From Paenibacillus glycinis (lineage in GTDB: Bacteria > Bacillota > Bacilli > Paenibacillales > Paenibacillaceae), in NCBI RefSeq assembly GCF_009909185.1, contig NZ_JAAAMV010000009.1, positions 248,001-312,000 of the forward strand: a DNA stretch of 64,000 nucleotides, given 5' to 3'. The translations under genes and the position numbers were made by a program. The notes under the pieces were generated by a model. The model ran no database searches and was not told where the DNA came from. It saw nothing but the letters and a program-made list of their open reading frames with translations. Below, one piece after another: positions 34,929-45,276 of the stretch; position 1 is the stretch's first letter, and every line of letters starts with the position of its first letter.

Positions 34929-34963
34929 GACTGCCACCTATACGGTCGGCGGTCTTTTTTTTG
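34929..34963 (+). terminator. Intrinsic terminator after SDR gene
   Basis: GACTGCC (34929-34935) pairs with GGCGGTC (34948-34954) with one G-T pair, followed by eight T. The remaining 250 bases before the next gene hold no recognisable feature beyond weak promoter-like sequence. Confidence 0.75.
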
Positions 34964-35216
34964 TACCCGCAAAAAAGTGCAAATGAACGACGTGTGTATT
35001 CGATAAAGCGGCTGAAGCATTCTCGTCGATAAGCCATAGAAAGTAAACGAAAGGCAATAAAATACAATTTTTACTGCCGTTAGAATGTGTTACTTTATAC
35101 GCACCGGGCCCGACGTCGAAAGTCAAGCGTCGCCAACCTCGCGGAAACAGGGCTATGTTTCTTATGCATTTTGCCAGACGCGCGTGGGACCACCAGTTTG
35201 AAGAGGGGGAATGATG

Positions 35217-38200
35217 ATGAAACGCAGGCTATTGGCAGTTATGATTGTCGTAATCATGATGTTGTCGACGAGCATTCCGATCCCGGCTTTTGCAGGCACA
35301 GCGGCAGGGATCGACGTGTCCGTGACTGCGGATAAAACATCCGTGGAACCGGGCGATACGGTAACCTATACGGTCGTCGTGTCCAATAACGGCAGCAAGG
35401 GTACCTACAACAATATCGGCATCGTCGCGGGAGAGCACGCCTGGGACATCAAACAGATCAAAAAAGGCAAGTCGCAAACCTTTGCCTTTACGGCTGCCTA
35501 TGACGAGCCGGGAGCATACACGCTTATCGGCAAAGCGCTGGACAAAAAAGGCGGCCTGATCGCCCAGTCCGGCCAGCTGACCGTTCAGGTGACGAGCCCT
35601 GCCGCCGACGACGGATGGGTCACCATAGGCGACAGGGAGGTCGTCGACGTGGAAAGATCCTGGCTGGGCGAAAAAGGCGAGGATACGACGCCCGGCAACC
35701 CGTATCTGCTGTTCCGCGGATACGAGACCTATAAGGACTTCAAGACGTTCGACCAGATCAGCGCAGCGAGTCCGTCCGGCTATTGGCCCGTACTTAGCCA
35801 GGACGACAAGCTGATCCCGAACGGCAATACCGACAAGGTCTGGAGATCGGGAGCCGGAGCAGCATGGGATACGAACAGAACCCTCGAGATCGAGCTTAAA
35901 CAGCGTCATGATCTGGATGAGCTCTGGTTCTTTGACGGCGGCGCGTATCGCCCCTCGGCGTATTGGAACTTTACGGATCCGGATCATCCGGTTCCCGACG
36001 TCCCGGACGATCCGGAAGGCGCGGGCAGCAAGTGGGAGGTCGTCGGCGGGTCTATCAATGTGTACGGCTATCTGGAAGACGAGCAGCGGTACGAGCTGCT
36101 GTTCTCCTACGATATGAACAATTCTGACAGCTGGGTGCAGGCAGATCTCCATGATCTCAGCGGCTTCGCCAATCATACGAACCTCTCCTACGATCAAATC
36201 AAGCGAGTCTCGAAAATCAAAATCGAGAAGGTGAGCGAGGATAAATACCACTGGTGGGAAGGCGCCGACGTCTACCGAAATTTCGACACCGACGTAAACC
36301 TTTCGAGCTTTGTCATGGTCGGCGAGCCGATCACCCGCAGCAAGGTGGCGGCGGTGCAGCGCCCTTGGCTGGGCAACGACGGCAAGGCCGAAGGCGACGG
36401 ATCGCCTTACCTGCTGTTCGACGGATACGAGCACTACAAGGACTTTACGACGTTCGAGCAGATCAGCGCAGCGGCCCCGAACGGCTACCGGCCCGTGCTC
36501 AGCGACGAAGAGAAAGCGCTTCCAACCAACGACAGCGTATGGAGAACGAGCGAGGGCGGCAGCAATACGCTGGAGATCGCGCTCAATCAGAAGCATACGC
36601 TGCAGGAGATCTGGTTCTTCGACGGCGCGGCGTACGGCGCCACATCGGACGCCATACCGGACCAGACCAGCGAATGGCAGGTCGCCGGCGGTTCCGTCAA
36701 GGTGTCCGCTTATGCGGATGACCATTACGTGGAGCTGTTCACCTACGCGATGAACAACGACGACGGCTGGGTGCGCATGGACCTCGCCAGCCCCGCCAGC
36801 TTCGGCGGCGGTTACGACTACGACGAGATCAAGAACGCCTCGAAGATCAAAATCGAAAAGCTGAGCGGCGGTACGTACAAATATAAGAATTTCGCGGACG
36901 ATATCATTACGGTCGACCGCGACGTCAACCTGTCCGAGTTCGTTATGCTCGGCCTGCCGCTTGAACCGCTGATCGCGGATACCGGCAAAAGGGACATCGT
37001 ACCGATCGACTGGAACAAAGAACCACAGACGGTACCCGACTTCGATATTGACTTCGGCACGTTTGTCGGCACCAACAGCTTCTTCAATGATCCCGACCTG
37101 GGTGGCAACGTCGTCCCGGTCAGCGGAACGACGAGAGAATACCACACTTGGGCCTGGACGGAATACATGGCCGGAAACGACGCGGGCGCAGGCGACAACG
37201 ATCCTCGCATGATTGACGATCCGGAAAGGCCGCTGGTGGCGTTCGCCAACACTTGGGGCAGTTTTGACGCTTTCTACCGAAACATGAAGGCCGCCGGCGC
37301 AATCGTATATCTGTGCCTGCAGAATCTGCATGTCGGGGACGCCGAGCGAACGGATCCCGCGTACAACATGCCCAATTACCAGGGCGACGGGGACAAAGAG
37401 AACCCCAATTCCTATCTGGGCCACGCCATGAGCTTATGGCAGCACGTCGCTAGATACGGAAGCGCCAAGAGCACGGAGGAGGGCGGCACCATCGATCCGG
37501 ATCTGGTGCACGTCGCCCCCGGCACCTCCAAGGAAATCGGGTTGAACCTGATCGAGACGTATGAGAACGGCAACGAATTGAACCTCAAGGGCGTGAGCGG
37601 CTACGAGTTCGCGGCCATGACGAGCGCGGACTACGACGGCCACATGAATTCCATGAAGTCATGGCTGCACGATACGGACATCGATGTGAACGCGCGGAAC
37701 GGGAATTACATCTATACCGAGAAGGCCACCGGCAAGCCTTACTCCGGCGTGGGCATCAAGAACGCCGACCCCAATGCCAAGCTGTCCATAGCGGGCGTCG
37801 GCGGCCTCGACCTCAAGTTCTTGGAAGAGATGACGGAGTGGTTCCTGACCTACAGAACGCCGGACGATTACCTGGATATCAACTATTTCTTCGACGGGGG
37901 GTCGTATTACCGGAAACACGATACCGAGAAGAATAAGCCCTACACCAGAGAAGAAGCGCTGCTCGGAGAGGAACACCCCGAGGAACCGGGCAACTTCCTG
38001 TACCGGTTCGAGCAGTTCCCGGTAGACGTACTGAACGTGCACCACTATGCCCCCGACTCCAAGGACGTCGCGAACGGCAGGCCGATCGGCGGCGTGGCGC
38101 CCGAGGAAGACCAGTGGACCAAGCAGACGTGGAACCAGGACGTTCCCCTCGAGTACGGGATGAAGTGGGTCATGAATCTTCGCGCGCTGTATTATCCCAA

Positions 38201-40643
38201 TGCCGAGGTATGGCTTTCCGAGCTGGGCTGGGACAGCGCCCAAGGCACGGCGACCACCGCCAAAGCGAATCAGGATTATTATCCCGGCGTCAACGCCGAG
38301 CTCGAATTGAATCCCGCTCTTTATCCCGGCTTCCCCGGCAAGAACGATCCGGCTACCTTGCAAAACGTCGTCGGCGGTTTTGAGATGCAAGGCCGTTGGA
38401 TGGTCAGGGAATTCCTGCTTCTGTCGTCGTGGGGCGTGGATCGCGCCCAGCAGTTCATGCTGCGCGGTTCAGGAACGGGTACCGCCGGGAAATTCAATAC
38501 CAGCGGGTATCTGGATACCCAAGACGTGCTCGGCGAGGGTCCGAACGCCAAGAAACCCGCATGGTACTACGTCGCGACCATGCGCAGCTTGCTGGGCGAC
38601 ATGCGCTTCGAGAAGGAAGTGGAGACCCCTGCCTATACCAAAAAAGTAGAACCGTGGGATCCGTCGGGCAACGCTTTCACCAATAACGATACCACGCCCG
38701 AAAACGCGCTGAACGTTCTTCAATTCGGCTTCGACGACAAGAACGCCGGGAAAGACGAGCAAGACAAGAATAACGGCAAGGGTTACGCGCTCTGGCTCGG
38801 AACCTCGAAGGGGGATATTGACGGCAACTACGTGGATTACGAGCTGGATCTGTCCGCCATACCTCAAGCGGATATCGAGGACGTAAGGCTGGTCGAGCTG
38901 GTGCGCAATAGCGAGACCGGTTCCTCGACATCCATAAAGTCTCGGCTATCCGACGGAAAGGTGACCGTAAGAGTCACGGAAAAGCCGGCGTTCGTCATGG
39001 TGACCACGGGCGATAATCCGGCGCCTGCGGCGCACAACGTGACGATCGGCCAGACGGCGAACGGAAGCGTGACATCGAATAAAGCTCAGGCGACAGCGGG
39101 CGAGCTGGTTACCCTCACCGTTGCTCCGAATCCCGAATACAACATGCAACCTGGCTCGCTCAAGGTCAACGGCAGCGCCGCCGGCCTGACCAGCCTTGGC
39201 GATAACAAGTACCTGTTCGCCATGCCGGACGAGGATGCCACCGTGACGGTTTCGTTCGTTGCGATAGAGGCCGGCGACGGATACGCCGTTCTGTACGACG
39301 AGAACTTCGACGCCGACGTCAGTGTCGGCGGAGGAGCATGGGCCGGCGACAGAGCGGCGATTGTCGACCGTCCGGGGGGCGGCAACGGAGACAAGGCGGT
39401 TGCCATTACGCAGGGCGCCGGCAATAACCTGTACCAATTACCCGGGATCTCCTATAAATCGGGCGTCGACTATACCCTTGAATATGACTTCAGGGGCGAC
39501 AGCGGCATCGACGGAACCAGCTTTTATTTGAACGACGGCCAACGGCTGTTCGACGGCGACGCCCCGGTGGACGGCATGATGAATGTGCGTTCGGCCAGCA
39601 CTTGGAGCGCGAAGACATATACCCAAAACCAATGGCATCATTTCAAATTGCAGTTCAGGCACGACGGCGTGAAATGGACGTTTACGCTCTATATCGACAA
39701 CGTCCTGATGGCCGACGGCCCGGTCGCTAGCGCCACCGCTACCGGGAGCCAGACGGCGAAGCTGAAGAACGGCTACCTTAGCGATGAAGGCGGCAAAGCG
39801 TACTATGACAACTTCTTGCTCTATCAGGGTCGGCGGGAGGGCGTGAAGACGCCGCACGGCATCGCGGTACCCGGCGAGATCGCCGGAGGCTCGGTCACCG
39901 CGGACAAGGCAACGGCGGCCGAAGGCGAGAACGTCACGCTGACCATAGCCCCGGAGGACGGCTACACGCTGTCCTCGCTCAAGATCAACGGCGTGGAGCA
40001 GACGACAGCCGGCGGCAGCCACGTATTCCTGATGCCCGACGAAGACGTCGTCGTAACGGCTGCGTTCGAGGACCTTGAGGTTCCATACGCAGTCTTGTAC
40101 GAAGAAAACTACGATTCGCGCAGCGCTCCGGGCGAGGTTGCCGGATGGGCCGGCACCGGCAGCGCGATTGTCGCCGCTCCGGGCGGAGCGGGCGGCAAGG
40201 CGCTCGAGATCACGCAAATCGACGGCAATAGCTTGTATCAATTCCCGGCGCTCGCGTTCGAGCAGGGAATCGGCTACACCTTGGAATACGACTTCATGGG
40301 CAGCGGCGCGAGCACCGGAAACGCGCTCTATAACGGGTGGAGCGAGAGATTCTATGACAGCGACGGCGGCAGCGACGCGAGCAAGCTGCATCTGCGCATG
40401 TGGCAGAGCTGGGTGACAAGTTCGTATACCAAAGACGCGTGGCATCATTTCAAAGCGGAGTTCAAGCACGACGGCGCGAAGCGGAGCGTAAGGATCTTCC
40501 TGGATGGCGTGCTCGTGGACGAGAACGATGTGAACGGCGCGGTTTCTCTTAACCAGCAGCTGATGTTGAAGGTCGGCGGGGCCGGCGGTCAAAACTATTT
40601 CGACAACGTCGAGCTCTACCAAGGCGAGAAGCCGGCGGTGTAG
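35217..40643 (+). CDS. Giant secreted multidomain glycoside hydrolase
   Basis: An 1808-residue exported protein. Three tandem ATGs occur; 35217 is best spaced from the AGAGGGGG site. Signal peptide 1-28 (ends PIPAFA), then a CARDB-like domain to about 130. Two homologous domains follow, about 133-364 and 364-585 (both with YLLF-x-GYE-x-YKDF and EIWFFDG/ELWFFDG). Residues about 608-1256 form a (beta/alpha)8-type catalytic domain: YENGNE with Glu787 as likely acid/base and WLSELGWDS with Glu1002 as likely nucleophile, the clan-A pattern. The C-terminus is a duplicated pair of a bacterial-repeat domain and a LamG-like domain (about 1271-1543 and 1547-1808). No wall anchor or SLH domain was seen. 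It is the first gene of the polysaccharide locus. The exact GH family is not assigned. Confidence 0.85.
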   Translation: MKRRLLAVMIVVIMMLSTSIPIPAFAGTAAGIDVSVTADKTSVEPGDTVTYTVVVSNNGSKGTYNNIGIVAGEHAWDIKQIKKGKSQTFAFTAAYDEPGAYTLIGKALDKKGGLIAQSGQLTVQVTSPAADDGWVTIGDREVVDVERSWLGEKGEDTTPGNPYLLFRGYETYKDFKTFDQISAASPSGYWPVLSQDDKLIPNGNTDKVWRSGAGAAWDTNRTLEIELKQRHDLDELWFFDGGAYRPSAYWNFTDPDHPVPDVPDDPEGAGSKWEVVGGSINVYGYLEDEQRYELLFSYDMNNSDSWVQADLHDLSGFANHTNLSYDQIKRVSKIKIEKVSEDKYHWWEGADVYRNFDTDVNLSSFVMVGEPITRSKVAAVQRPWLGNDGKAEGDGSPYLLFDGYEHYKDFTTFEQISAAAPNGYRPVLSDEEKALPTNDSVWRTSEGGSNTLEIALNQKHTLQEIWFFDGAAYGATSDAIPDQTSEWQVAGGSVKVSAYADDHYVELFTYAMNNDDGWVRMDLASPASFGGGYDYDEIKNASKIKIEKLSGGTYKYKNFADDIITVDRDVNLSEFVMLGLPLEPLIADTGKRDIVPIDWNKEPQTVPDFDIDFGTFVGTNSFFNDPDLGGNVVPVSGTTREYHTWAWTEYMAGNDAGAGDNDPRMIDDPERPLVAFANTWGSFDAFYRNMKAAGAIVYLCLQNLHVGDAERTDPAYNMPNYQGDGDKENPNSYLGHAMSLWQHVARYGSAKSTEEGGTIDPDLVHVAPGTSKEIGLNLIETYENGNELNLKGVSGYEFAAMTSADYDGHMNSMKSWLHDTDIDVNARNGNYIYTEKATGKPYSGVGIKNADPNAKLSIAGVGGLDLKFLEEMTEWFLTYRTPDDYLDINYFFDGGSYYRKHDTEKNKPYTREEALLGEEHPEEPGNFLYRFEQFPVDVLNVHHYAPDSKDVANGRPIGGVAPEEDQWTKQTWNQDVPLEYGMKWVMNLRALYYPNAEVWLSELGWDSAQGTATTAKANQDYYPGVNAELELNPALYPGFPGKNDPATLQNVVGGFEMQGRWMVREFLLLSSWGVDRAQQFMLRGSGTGTAGKFNTSGYLDTQDVLGEGPNAKKPAWYYVATMRSLLGDMRFEKEVETPAYTKKVEPWDPSGNAFTNNDTTPENALNVLQFGFDDKNAGKDEQDKNNGKGYALWLGTSKGDIDGNYVDYELDLSAIPQADIEDVRLVELVRNSETGSSTSIKSRLSDGKVTVRVTEKPAFVMVTTGDNPAPAAHNVTIGQTANGSVTSNKAQATAGELVTLTVAPNPEYNMQPGSLKVNGSAAGLTSLGDNKYLFAMPDEDATVTVSFVAIEAGDGYAVLYDENFDADVSVGGGAWAGDRAAIVDRPGGGNGDKAVAITQGAGNNLYQLPGISYKSGVDYTLEYDFRGDSGIDGTSFYLNDGQRLFDGDAPVDGMMNVRSASTWSAKTYTQNQWHHFKLQFRHDGVKWTFTLYIDNVLMADGPVASATATGSQTAKLKNGYLSDEGGKAYYDNFLLYQGRREGVKTPHGIAVPGEIAGGSVTADKATAAEGENVTLTIAPEDGYTLSSLKINGVEQTTAGGSHVFLMPDEDVVVTAAFEDLEVPYAVLYEENYDSRSAPGEVAGWAGTGSAIVAAPGGAGGKALEITQIDGNSLYQFPALAFEQGIGYTLEYDFMGSGASTGNALYNGWSERFYDSDGGSDASKLHLRMWQSWVTSSYTKDAWHHFKAEFKHDGAKRSVRIFLDGVLVDENDVNGAVSLNQQLMLKVGGAGGQNYFDNVELYQGEKPAV

Positions 40644-40665
40644 GAGCTACGGGAGAGGTGGAAGC

Positions 40666-41856
40666 ATGACGGAGCATAAGCTGCAACGCGGTTCGGAACG
40701 GGATTTGGGCTGGGCGGACGAGGCATGGAGCCGGGCGGAAGCAAAAATCGGCCGGAACGCCCGGACGATCGGAGCCGCATTTCCGAACGGAACGATAAAC
40801 GGACGCTACGTCAGGGGGCCGGCGCACGATTGGGTCGCCGGCTTCTGGCCGGGCATGCTGTGGCTTGCGTATCGCGAGAACGGCGACGAAGAGCTGCGAT
40901 GCGTCGCGGAAGCGTGCGAGCGGCAGCTCGCGGAGACGCTGCAGACCTACGACCTGCTGCATCACGACGTCGGCTTCATGTTCAGCTTGAGCAGCGTCGC
41001 CCAGCATCGTCAGGCCGAAGCGTCAGGGCGCGGGGGAGATGCGGACGCCAAGCGGCATGCGCTCATCGCGGCCAACCTTCTGGCCGGGCGGTACAATCCG
41101 CAGGGCGAGTTCATCCGCGCCTGGCCGAACTGGGACGGAGAGGATCATGCCGGCTGGGCGATCATTGACTGCCTGATGAATTTGCCGCTGCTGCATTGGG
41201 CAGGACGCGAGATCGAGGATACGCGTTATAAGCACATCGCGATCCGGCACGCCGACTCCGTCCTGCGCGATTTCCTTCGTCCTGACGGCTCGGTCTGCCA
41301 TATTTTCCGCTACGATCCGGAGTCGGGAACGCCTATCGGATCGCTGGCAGGACAAGGCTATGCGGCGGATTCCGCTTGGGCGCGCGGAGCTTCCTGGGCG
41401 CTGTACGGCTTCGCGCTCAGCTCCCGCTGGACGGGCGAGGCGCGGTATCGCGAAGCTGCGCTGCGTGTCGCTCGGTTCTTCGTCTCGCAGCTGCCGGAGG
41501 ACGCCGTCCCTTATTGGGACTTCTTCCTGCCGGAAGCCGGCAAGGAGTCGATGCCGAGAGATTCGTCCGCGGCGGCGATCGCGGCGTCCGGTCTGCTGGA
41601 GCTGGCCGAGCAGTTGACGGCTTTCGGAGGAGCGGGAGTCGAGGACGCCGCTTGGTGCCGGACATCGGCCGAGCGGATCGTCCAGTCGCTGTGCGGGCGC
41701 TATGCGGAATGGGGCGACGAGCATGAAGGCCTTCTGCGGCATGCGACCGGTTATTATTCGCGCGGCGTATACGTAGATGAATCGCTAATCTATGGCGATT
41801 ATTTCTTCGTTGAAGCGCTCGCGAAGCTGCGGGGACGCAAGGAGCTATTCTGGTAA
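40666..41856 (+). CDS. GH88 unsaturated glucuronyl hydrolase
   Basis: A 396-residue cytoplasmic (alpha/alpha)6-barrel enzyme of family GH88. It removes the delta-4,5 unsaturated uronic acid that polysaccharide lyases leave at oligosaccharide ends, by hydration. The two essential aspartates are seen as Asp101 in LLHHDVGFM and Asp168 in WAIIDCLMNLPLLHWA (Asp88 and Asp149 in Bacillus UGL, from family knowledge). AARGASW-type RGASWALYGFAL is also conserved. GGGAGAGGTGGAAGC precedes the ATG, 22 bases after the giant hydrolase. Its presence is the strongest hint that the locus handles a lyase-cut uronic-acid polymer. Confidence 0.93.
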   Translation: MTEHKLQRGSERDLGWADEAWSRAEAKIGRNARTIGAAFPNGTINGRYVRGPAHDWVAGFWPGMLWLAYRENGDEELRCVAEACERQLAETLQTYDLLHHDVGFMFSLSSVAQHRQAEASGRGGDADAKRHALIAANLLAGRYNPQGEFIRAWPNWDGEDHAGWAIIDCLMNLPLLHWAGREIEDTRYKHIAIRHADSVLRDFLRPDGSVCHIFRYDPESGTPIGSLAGQGYAADSAWARGASWALYGFALSSRWTGEARYREAALRVARFFVSQLPEDAVPYWDFFLPEAGKESMPRDSSAAAIAASGLLELAEQLTAFGGAGVEDAAWCRTSAERIVQSLCGRYAEWGDEHEGLLRHATGYYSRGVYVDESLIYGDYFFVEALAKLRGRKELFW

Positions 41857-41904
41857 GCGACGATATCGGAGAACGTGCAACGGGGTATCGAGAGGAGGAG
41901 AGAG

Positions 41905-43065
41905 ATGGGGCTGAGAGATCCGATGCTGCGCAATCGCATGATCGAAGTGACTGCGGGAGGTCCGCAAAGCGACTATCCGGGCTTCACGTCGATGGCCGTT
42001 CAGTCGGCGGTCGACGAAGCGACCCGGCACGGCGGCGGCATCGTGCGGCTGGATAAAGGCGTGTATGACGCGTACGGACCGATTCGGCTGACGGATCGGG
42101 TCACGCTGGCCGGCGCCGGACCGGAGACGGTTCTGCGCAAGACGGACGGCTTCAAGAGCCCGTTCAACGTCGACGCCGACTACGGCGAGCTGCGCGCGGA
42201 GGTGGCGGACGCCAGCGGATTCCGGGTCGGGATGGGGCTTCAAATTTTCGACGAATCGCAAAAATGGGGATGGGACGAAAGCACGGCGGTCATTACGGCG
42301 GTGGACGGCAACGTGCTGCGCTTCGACCGGTACCTCGAGCGCGATTACCGCGCGGACGACGGCGGCATGGCAACGAACGCCTGCCCGATCATCGAGGCGG
42401 TGGACGCCGAGCAGGTCCGCGTGCGCGACCTTGCGATCGACGGCAATAAGGCGGCCAACGAGCCGATCGGCGGCTGCCGGGCGGGCGGGATCTATCTGAA
42501 GCAGGCGCGCGACTGCAGGATCGAGCGCGTCTACGTGCGCGACTTCAACGGCGACGGCATCAGTTGGCAGATTACCGAGAACATCTCCGTGCTTCACTGC
42601 GAGGTTCGCGGCTGTACAGGATCGGGGCTGCATCCCGGCGCCGGTTCGCATTCCTCGCAAGTCAAGGATAACACGTGCATCGGCAACGGCACGGCGGGGC
42701 TGTTCGTCTGCTGGCGCGTCCAGTTCGGCGAGTTCGAGCGCAACGTGCTGGAACATAACGCCGGGCCCGGCATCTCGATCGGACATAAGGACTCCGACAA
42801 CCGGTTCGCCGAAAACGTCATTCGCGGCAACGGCAATGGCGGCGTCTATATCCGCCCGGTGAACGCGGCCAACGGGGCGAACCGCAATAAGTGGCACCGC
42901 AACGTGATCGAAGACAACGACGGATTCGGATTCTTCGTCAATGCCGGGTCCATGGACAACGAGCTGAAGGAGAATCTTATCCGTGATACGGGAGCGGGCC
43001 GGCAGACGGGGGACGTCTGGCTGGCGGAAGGCGCGGATCGCTTCCTGACGAGCGGCGACGCGTGA
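41905..43065 (+). CDS. Right-handed parallel beta-helix (lyase-like) protein
   Basis: A 386-residue protein of the pectate-lyase-like beta-helix superfamily. The N-terminal capping region (MAVQSAVDEATRHGGGIVRL) matches pectin lyase-fold proteins, and residues about 170-370 show repeated coils of the type NGDGISW...N-x-CIGNGTAGLFV...NVLEHNAGPGIS...NVIRGNGNGGVYI. There is no signal peptide, so it acts inside the cell on imported oligosaccharides or is exported by other means. Catalytic residues cannot be assigned; it may be a lyase, epimerase or hydrolase. ATG 41905 follows a GGAGGAG site. It overlaps or abuts the next gene (TGATG). Confidence 0.8.
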   Translation: MGLRDPMLRNRMIEVTAGGPQSDYPGFTSMAVQSAVDEATRHGGGIVRLDKGVYDAYGPIRLTDRVTLAGAGPETVLRKTDGFKSPFNVDADYGELRAEVADASGFRVGMGLQIFDESQKWGWDESTAVITAVDGNVLRFDRYLERDYRADDGGMATNACPIIEAVDAEQVRVRDLAIDGNKAANEPIGGCRAGGIYLKQARDCRIERVYVRDFNGDGISWQITENISVLHCEVRGCTGSGLHPGAGSHSSQVKDNTCIGNGTAGLFVCWRVQFGEFERNVLEHNAGPGISIGHKDSDNRFAENVIRGNGNGGVYIRPVNAANGANRNKWHRNVIEDNDGFGFFVNAGSMDNELKENLIRDTGAGRQTGDVWLAEGADRFLTSGDA

Positions 43066-43082
43066 TGAAACGGGAGGCTAAG

Positions 43083-45236
43083 GTGAAACCATTTCCGGAA
43101 ATCAAGCTCGCTGCACGACAGATGATGTTTTGTTGGAAAACGGATCAGGACCGGGCCGTACTCGAACGGGATGGCCGCATCGCGTGGCAAGGAAGCCTGC
43201 TGCCTTCTTTTGAGTTGGCGGATGACGACGGACTGCCATCCTATACGGATGCGATGATCTTGAACGTGTCCGCGCTTTCGGACTCCCATTATCAGATCGC
43301 GCTTGAATTCGGCGCGTTTGGCAGAGGCGCTCTGCAGGTCATCATCGAAACTTGGGGAATCCGATTTACCGGTCTGGAAGTCGTATGGCATCAGCCGGCC
43401 CGTATCGTGGCGCTTTACTTTGGAACGAAGCGAATGACGGACATGCAGCGCCGAGCCGCTCCGTCGCTTGCCAAGCCGTTCTGGCCGAACTGGAAATCGG
43501 AAGGGTACTGCCTGCCGTGCGCTGGCACGAATCCGACGCGCAGCTTTTGGCGTTTTTTCGATATGGGCGATTCGCTGCTGCCTCTCGGCAGCTTCGGCGA
43601 TGCGATGGGAACGCCTTATGCGGCGGCTTACCCGAGGCCGCTTTATGCGGCGGCGATGGGAGGCGGCGACGGCTGGCTGTCGTTCGGACCCGGAACGATC
43701 CCGGATGCGGCGCTATCGTTGCAGTTAAGATCCGCCACCGCTTGCCTGCAGTATTTATACAGGGAGGATTTGTGGGAAGCGCCTGATCTTCTAAATCGAA
43801 GCTGGCGCGAACCGCTCAGGCTTGCCTGGGGGATGCATGGATTCGATGCCTACGACCGGCTGTATCAGACCTTTCCGGTCAGCGGTCCCAAATCGTCCGC
43901 TCATGCGAAATCGTTCGTATGCATTTGGGGCGATTTCAAGGAAGGACGGTTTAATCTGAGGGCCATCACAGAACGGGTTTCGCGATCGGCTCCTGCCGAT
44001 ATGATCGTGCTCGACCAATATTGGGAGACTTGCGACAGCAGCGGAATTCCGGACTATGACCGGTTTCCGGAGTTTGACCGAGACATTGCGCATATGCGGG
44101 CAGAAGGCTTCGAAATTGCAGTCTGGCAGTCGATCGGCTGGATTGAACAGCCTGAGGCGTTCGGCTTGACCGATAAGGATCTGTTATGCGGAGCCGACGG
44201 GAAGCCGAGGCTCTGGAGCTGGTCGGGCGATCCGATATACGGCCAATCCTACCATTACTGCTTGGATCCCAGCTCGGAGCGGACCAGGGCGTTTCTAACG
44301 GAACGGACCAGGTCCATCGTCAACCGGTTGAATCCCGCGGCGCTGAAGCTGGATTTCGGCTATGGCTTGCCCGGGCCTGACGTAAGCGCGCCGCGTCGTC
44401 CGGAACTGCGGGGAGAACGGCTTTGCTCGGAACTGCTCAAGCTCATTACGGGCGCGGCAAAGGAGGCAAAACCGGATATCGCGATTATCTATTATGGGCT
44501 GCATCCGCTGCTTCACGACCATTTCGACGTGATCAATATGGACGATCTAGGCGACGCCGGAGACAGTGCGGCTTACGAGGCCATTGGGCACAATCAGCGC
44601 TGCATGTGGTCGGCGCTCGCGGCGCGCCGCGGCATGTCGATCAATACGTCGACCGGCTATTACTGGGACGCGTTGGAGCAGATTTTGCTCAACACGGCCG
44701 TCGTCGGTACCAACGGCTTGACGCTCGGAGCTGCCGATCGCGCCGGCAAGGCGATGACCGCCTCGCAGCGGCTCCGCTGGCTTGCGCTCGAGCGATGGCG
44801 CAGGCCCGGCGGCGGCTGGTCTCCGTTATGGCTGGACGCCGATTTCGGAGACGTGAGCCGCGAGCCGGTCATCCGATCATGGGGACGGGTGGAGTCGCAT
44901 CAGGGCCGTGACCGGATAACTGCCCTCGCATTGCGACATGCGTCAGGCGGCGAGAAAACGTTTCCGCAATTGTCCGGTATCCGCTTCACGGGGGAGTGGG
45001 CGATTATCGCGCAAGACAACGAGGACATCTTGCAATGCTCCAAGCTGGCCTGTATCCCGTTTGCGCCCGGCGCCCTTACGATAGAGGGCAACTTCGAAGC
45101 GGTTATTGAATACCGTCATGCCGAAGGGAGCGCAACGAAAAAGGTTTCGGCTTCCGATCATAACGGAAACGTGACATTGTGCATCAGCGGCAATGACCTT
45201 CATGAGATCGTCGGATTTATGGTAGCACGCAAATAA
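43083..45236 (+). CDS. GH-D/GH31-like alpha-glycosidase
   Basis: A 717-residue protein with an N-terminal beta-sandwich (about 1-270) and a TIM barrel of the GH36/GH31 superfamily. The nucleophile is probably the Asp in AALKLDFGYG (about residue 424), and VINMDDLGDAGD about 65 residues later is where the acid/base Asp is expected. Alpha-galactosidases and alpha-xylosidases are relatives; the sugar is not predictable. No signal peptide is seen. The GTG at 43083 is preferred because GGGAGG (43072-43077) is five bases upstream; ATG 43065 overlaps the previous stop and is the alternative. A weak terminator follows. Confidence 0.75.
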   Translation: MKPFPEIKLAARQMMFCWKTDQDRAVLERDGRIAWQGSLLPSFELADDDGLPSYTDAMILNVSALSDSHYQIALEFGAFGRGALQVIIETWGIRFTGLEVVWHQPARIVALYFGTKRMTDMQRRAAPSLAKPFWPNWKSEGYCLPCAGTNPTRSFWRFFDMGDSLLPLGSFGDAMGTPYAAAYPRPLYAAAMGGGDGWLSFGPGTIPDAALSLQLRSATACLQYLYREDLWEAPDLLNRSWREPLRLAWGMHGFDAYDRLYQTFPVSGPKSSAHAKSFVCIWGDFKEGRFNLRAITERVSRSAPADMIVLDQYWETCDSSGIPDYDRFPEFDRDIAHMRAEGFEIAVWQSIGWIEQPEAFGLTDKDLLCGADGKPRLWSWSGDPIYGQSYHYCLDPSSERTRAFLTERTRSIVNRLNPAALKLDFGYGLPGPDVSAPRRPELRGERLCSELLKLITGAAKEAKPDIAIIYYGLHPLLHDHFDVINMDDLGDAGDSAAYEAIGHNQRCMWSALAARRGMSINTSTGYYWDALEQILLNTAVVGTNGLTLGAADRAGKAMTASQRLRWLALERWRRPGGGWSPLWLDADFGDVSREPVIRSWGRVESHQGRDRITALALRHASGGEKTFPQLSGIRFTGEWAIIAQDNEDILQCSKLACIPFAPGALTIEGNFEAVIEYRHAEGSATKKVSASDHNGNVTLCISGNDLHEIVGFMVARK

Positions 45237-45250
45237 ATGCAGAAATCGGA

Positions 45251-45276
45251 AGGGGCTGGCCAGGCGGCAGCCCCTT
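45251..45276 (+). terminator. Hairpin after glycosidase block
   Basis: GGGGCTG (45252-45258) pairs with CAGCCCC (45268-45274), with a poor T-tract. It may separate the enzyme genes from the regulatory genes. The following 220 bases carry no recognised element. Confidence 0.5.

Noticed and set aside
35229-37424. A 731-codon open frame on the minus strand under the giant hydrolase
   Set aside because: It mirrors the GC-rich codon phase of the sense gene, has no ribosome site and low-complexity Arg/Val-rich protein, and lies opposite conserved domains.
39438-40622. A 394-codon minus-strand frame at the hydrolase C-terminus
   Set aside because: Antisense to repeated LamG-like domains; arises from codon bias.
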